From positions 42,382,683 to 42,446,682 of the forward strand of contig OY288250.1 in the NCBI GenBank assembly GCA_958450325.1: a DNA stretch of 64,000 bases, in the 5' to 3' direction. A program made the translations under genes and the position numbers. Of the stretch, positions 63,667-64,000 are shown in pieces (the stretch's first letter is position 1; each line of letters begins with the position of its first letter). The DNA comes from Agrostemma githago (taxonomy: Eukaryota > Streptophyta > Magnoliopsida > Caryophyllales > Caryophyllaceae). The notes under the pieces were generated by a model. That model was not told the DNA's origin, made no database searches, and worked only from the letters and a program-made list of their open reading frames with translations.

Positions 63667-64000
63667 TGATAAGTGTGGTTGGTAGTGCCTATTTTGTTAT
63701 GTTTTGGTCCCATTTTCCTTGTAGAATCGCTCCTTGGGAGCGGTTTAGGGGCTTCTTATGCTTCCTTTAGTTCGTTTCAGGTTCCCGAGACCGATTTGGA
63801 AGAGTTGGAGCAATTTCGACTCGATACATACACATTTTGGAGCCAATGGAGTAAAGGAAGGATGACTCGATGCCTTGGAATCGATCCCGAGACCTTGGGG
63901 CCCAATCCCGAGCCTCCGAGACCCGATCCCGAGTCCCGAGATTCGATGGGAAGCCCATGAGAGGCAAGGAGGGACCAAAAAGCTCTTAAGGGAAGCCTAC
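63667..64000 (+). repeat. Partial LTR related to the solo LTR at 42709-43794
   Basis: It begins TGATAAGTGTGGTTGGTAG and aligns with the minus strand of 43794-43460 at roughly 80% identity by eye (shared GGAATCGCTCCTTGGGAGCG-like core, CGATACATACAC, GATGGGAAGCCCATGAG). It runs off the window. The open frames here mirror those in the other copy and are not supported as genes. Confidence 0.6.

Noticed and set aside
62680..63770. Frames of 65-159 codons rich in Leu, Cys, Val and Ser
   Set aside because: They follow CTG/CGT/TTC triplet bias in LTR-like DNA, have antisense equivalents, and show no domain.

Overview
The window is repeat-only DNA from a plant nuclear genome. Evidence for a plant is the LTR retrotransposons primed by the initiator-methionine tRNA site TGGTATCAGAGC, a plant-type Ty3/gypsy gag-pol, a plant L1-type LINE reverse transcriptase with a C-terminal zf-RVT domain, and an intron-bearing Helitron helicase of plant type. 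A eudicot is likely, but the species cannot be named from this sequence. I see no host gene, rRNA, tRNA gene or CRISPR array. Non-coding parts are AT-rich and carry (TTA)n and (TCA)n microsatellites.

Positions 1-41002 are one head-to-tail array of a non-autonomous LTR retroelement. Nine LTRs of about 2.67 kb (each TGTAACACCC...GGATTACA) alternate with a 1.09 kb internal domain (primer-binding site at one end, polypurine tract at the other, no usable ORF). The order is I-L-I-L-...-L with a repeat period of 3761-3768 bp, so neighbouring elements share LTRs. The internal domain between LTR5 and LTR6 carries a separate 7.5 kb non-autonomous element (A, 19329-26854, minus strand, 5-bp target duplication GAGGT). 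LTR9 ends exactly inside a LINE ORF, whose 3' part runs 41003-42704.

Positions 42709-43794 are a probable solo LTR in minus orientation, with a diverged inverted relative at 63667-64000. The stretch 43795-45507 is unclassified. From 45508 to 62035 runs a decayed Helitron helicase on the minus strand. It is split by a 13.76 kb Ty3/gypsy element (47139-60895, 905-bp LTRs, target duplication GTTCT). That element has gag, protease, RT, RNase H and integrase remnants and is itself split inside RNase H by a second non-autonomous element (B, 50921-58524, minus strand, target duplication CTACC/CTGCC) of the same family as A. At 62036 another LTR-like sequence (TGTAACACCC start) cuts off the N-terminal part of the helicase.

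The nesting gives relative ages: LINE, then the array, then element A; and Helitron, then the gypsy element, then element B. Nothing in the window looks able to move by itself today. The coding remnants have stops, frameshifts or truncations, and the array element and A/B would need proteins supplied in trans. The most unusual object is the LTR-internal tandem array, which looks like a retroelement turning into a satellite-like repeat.
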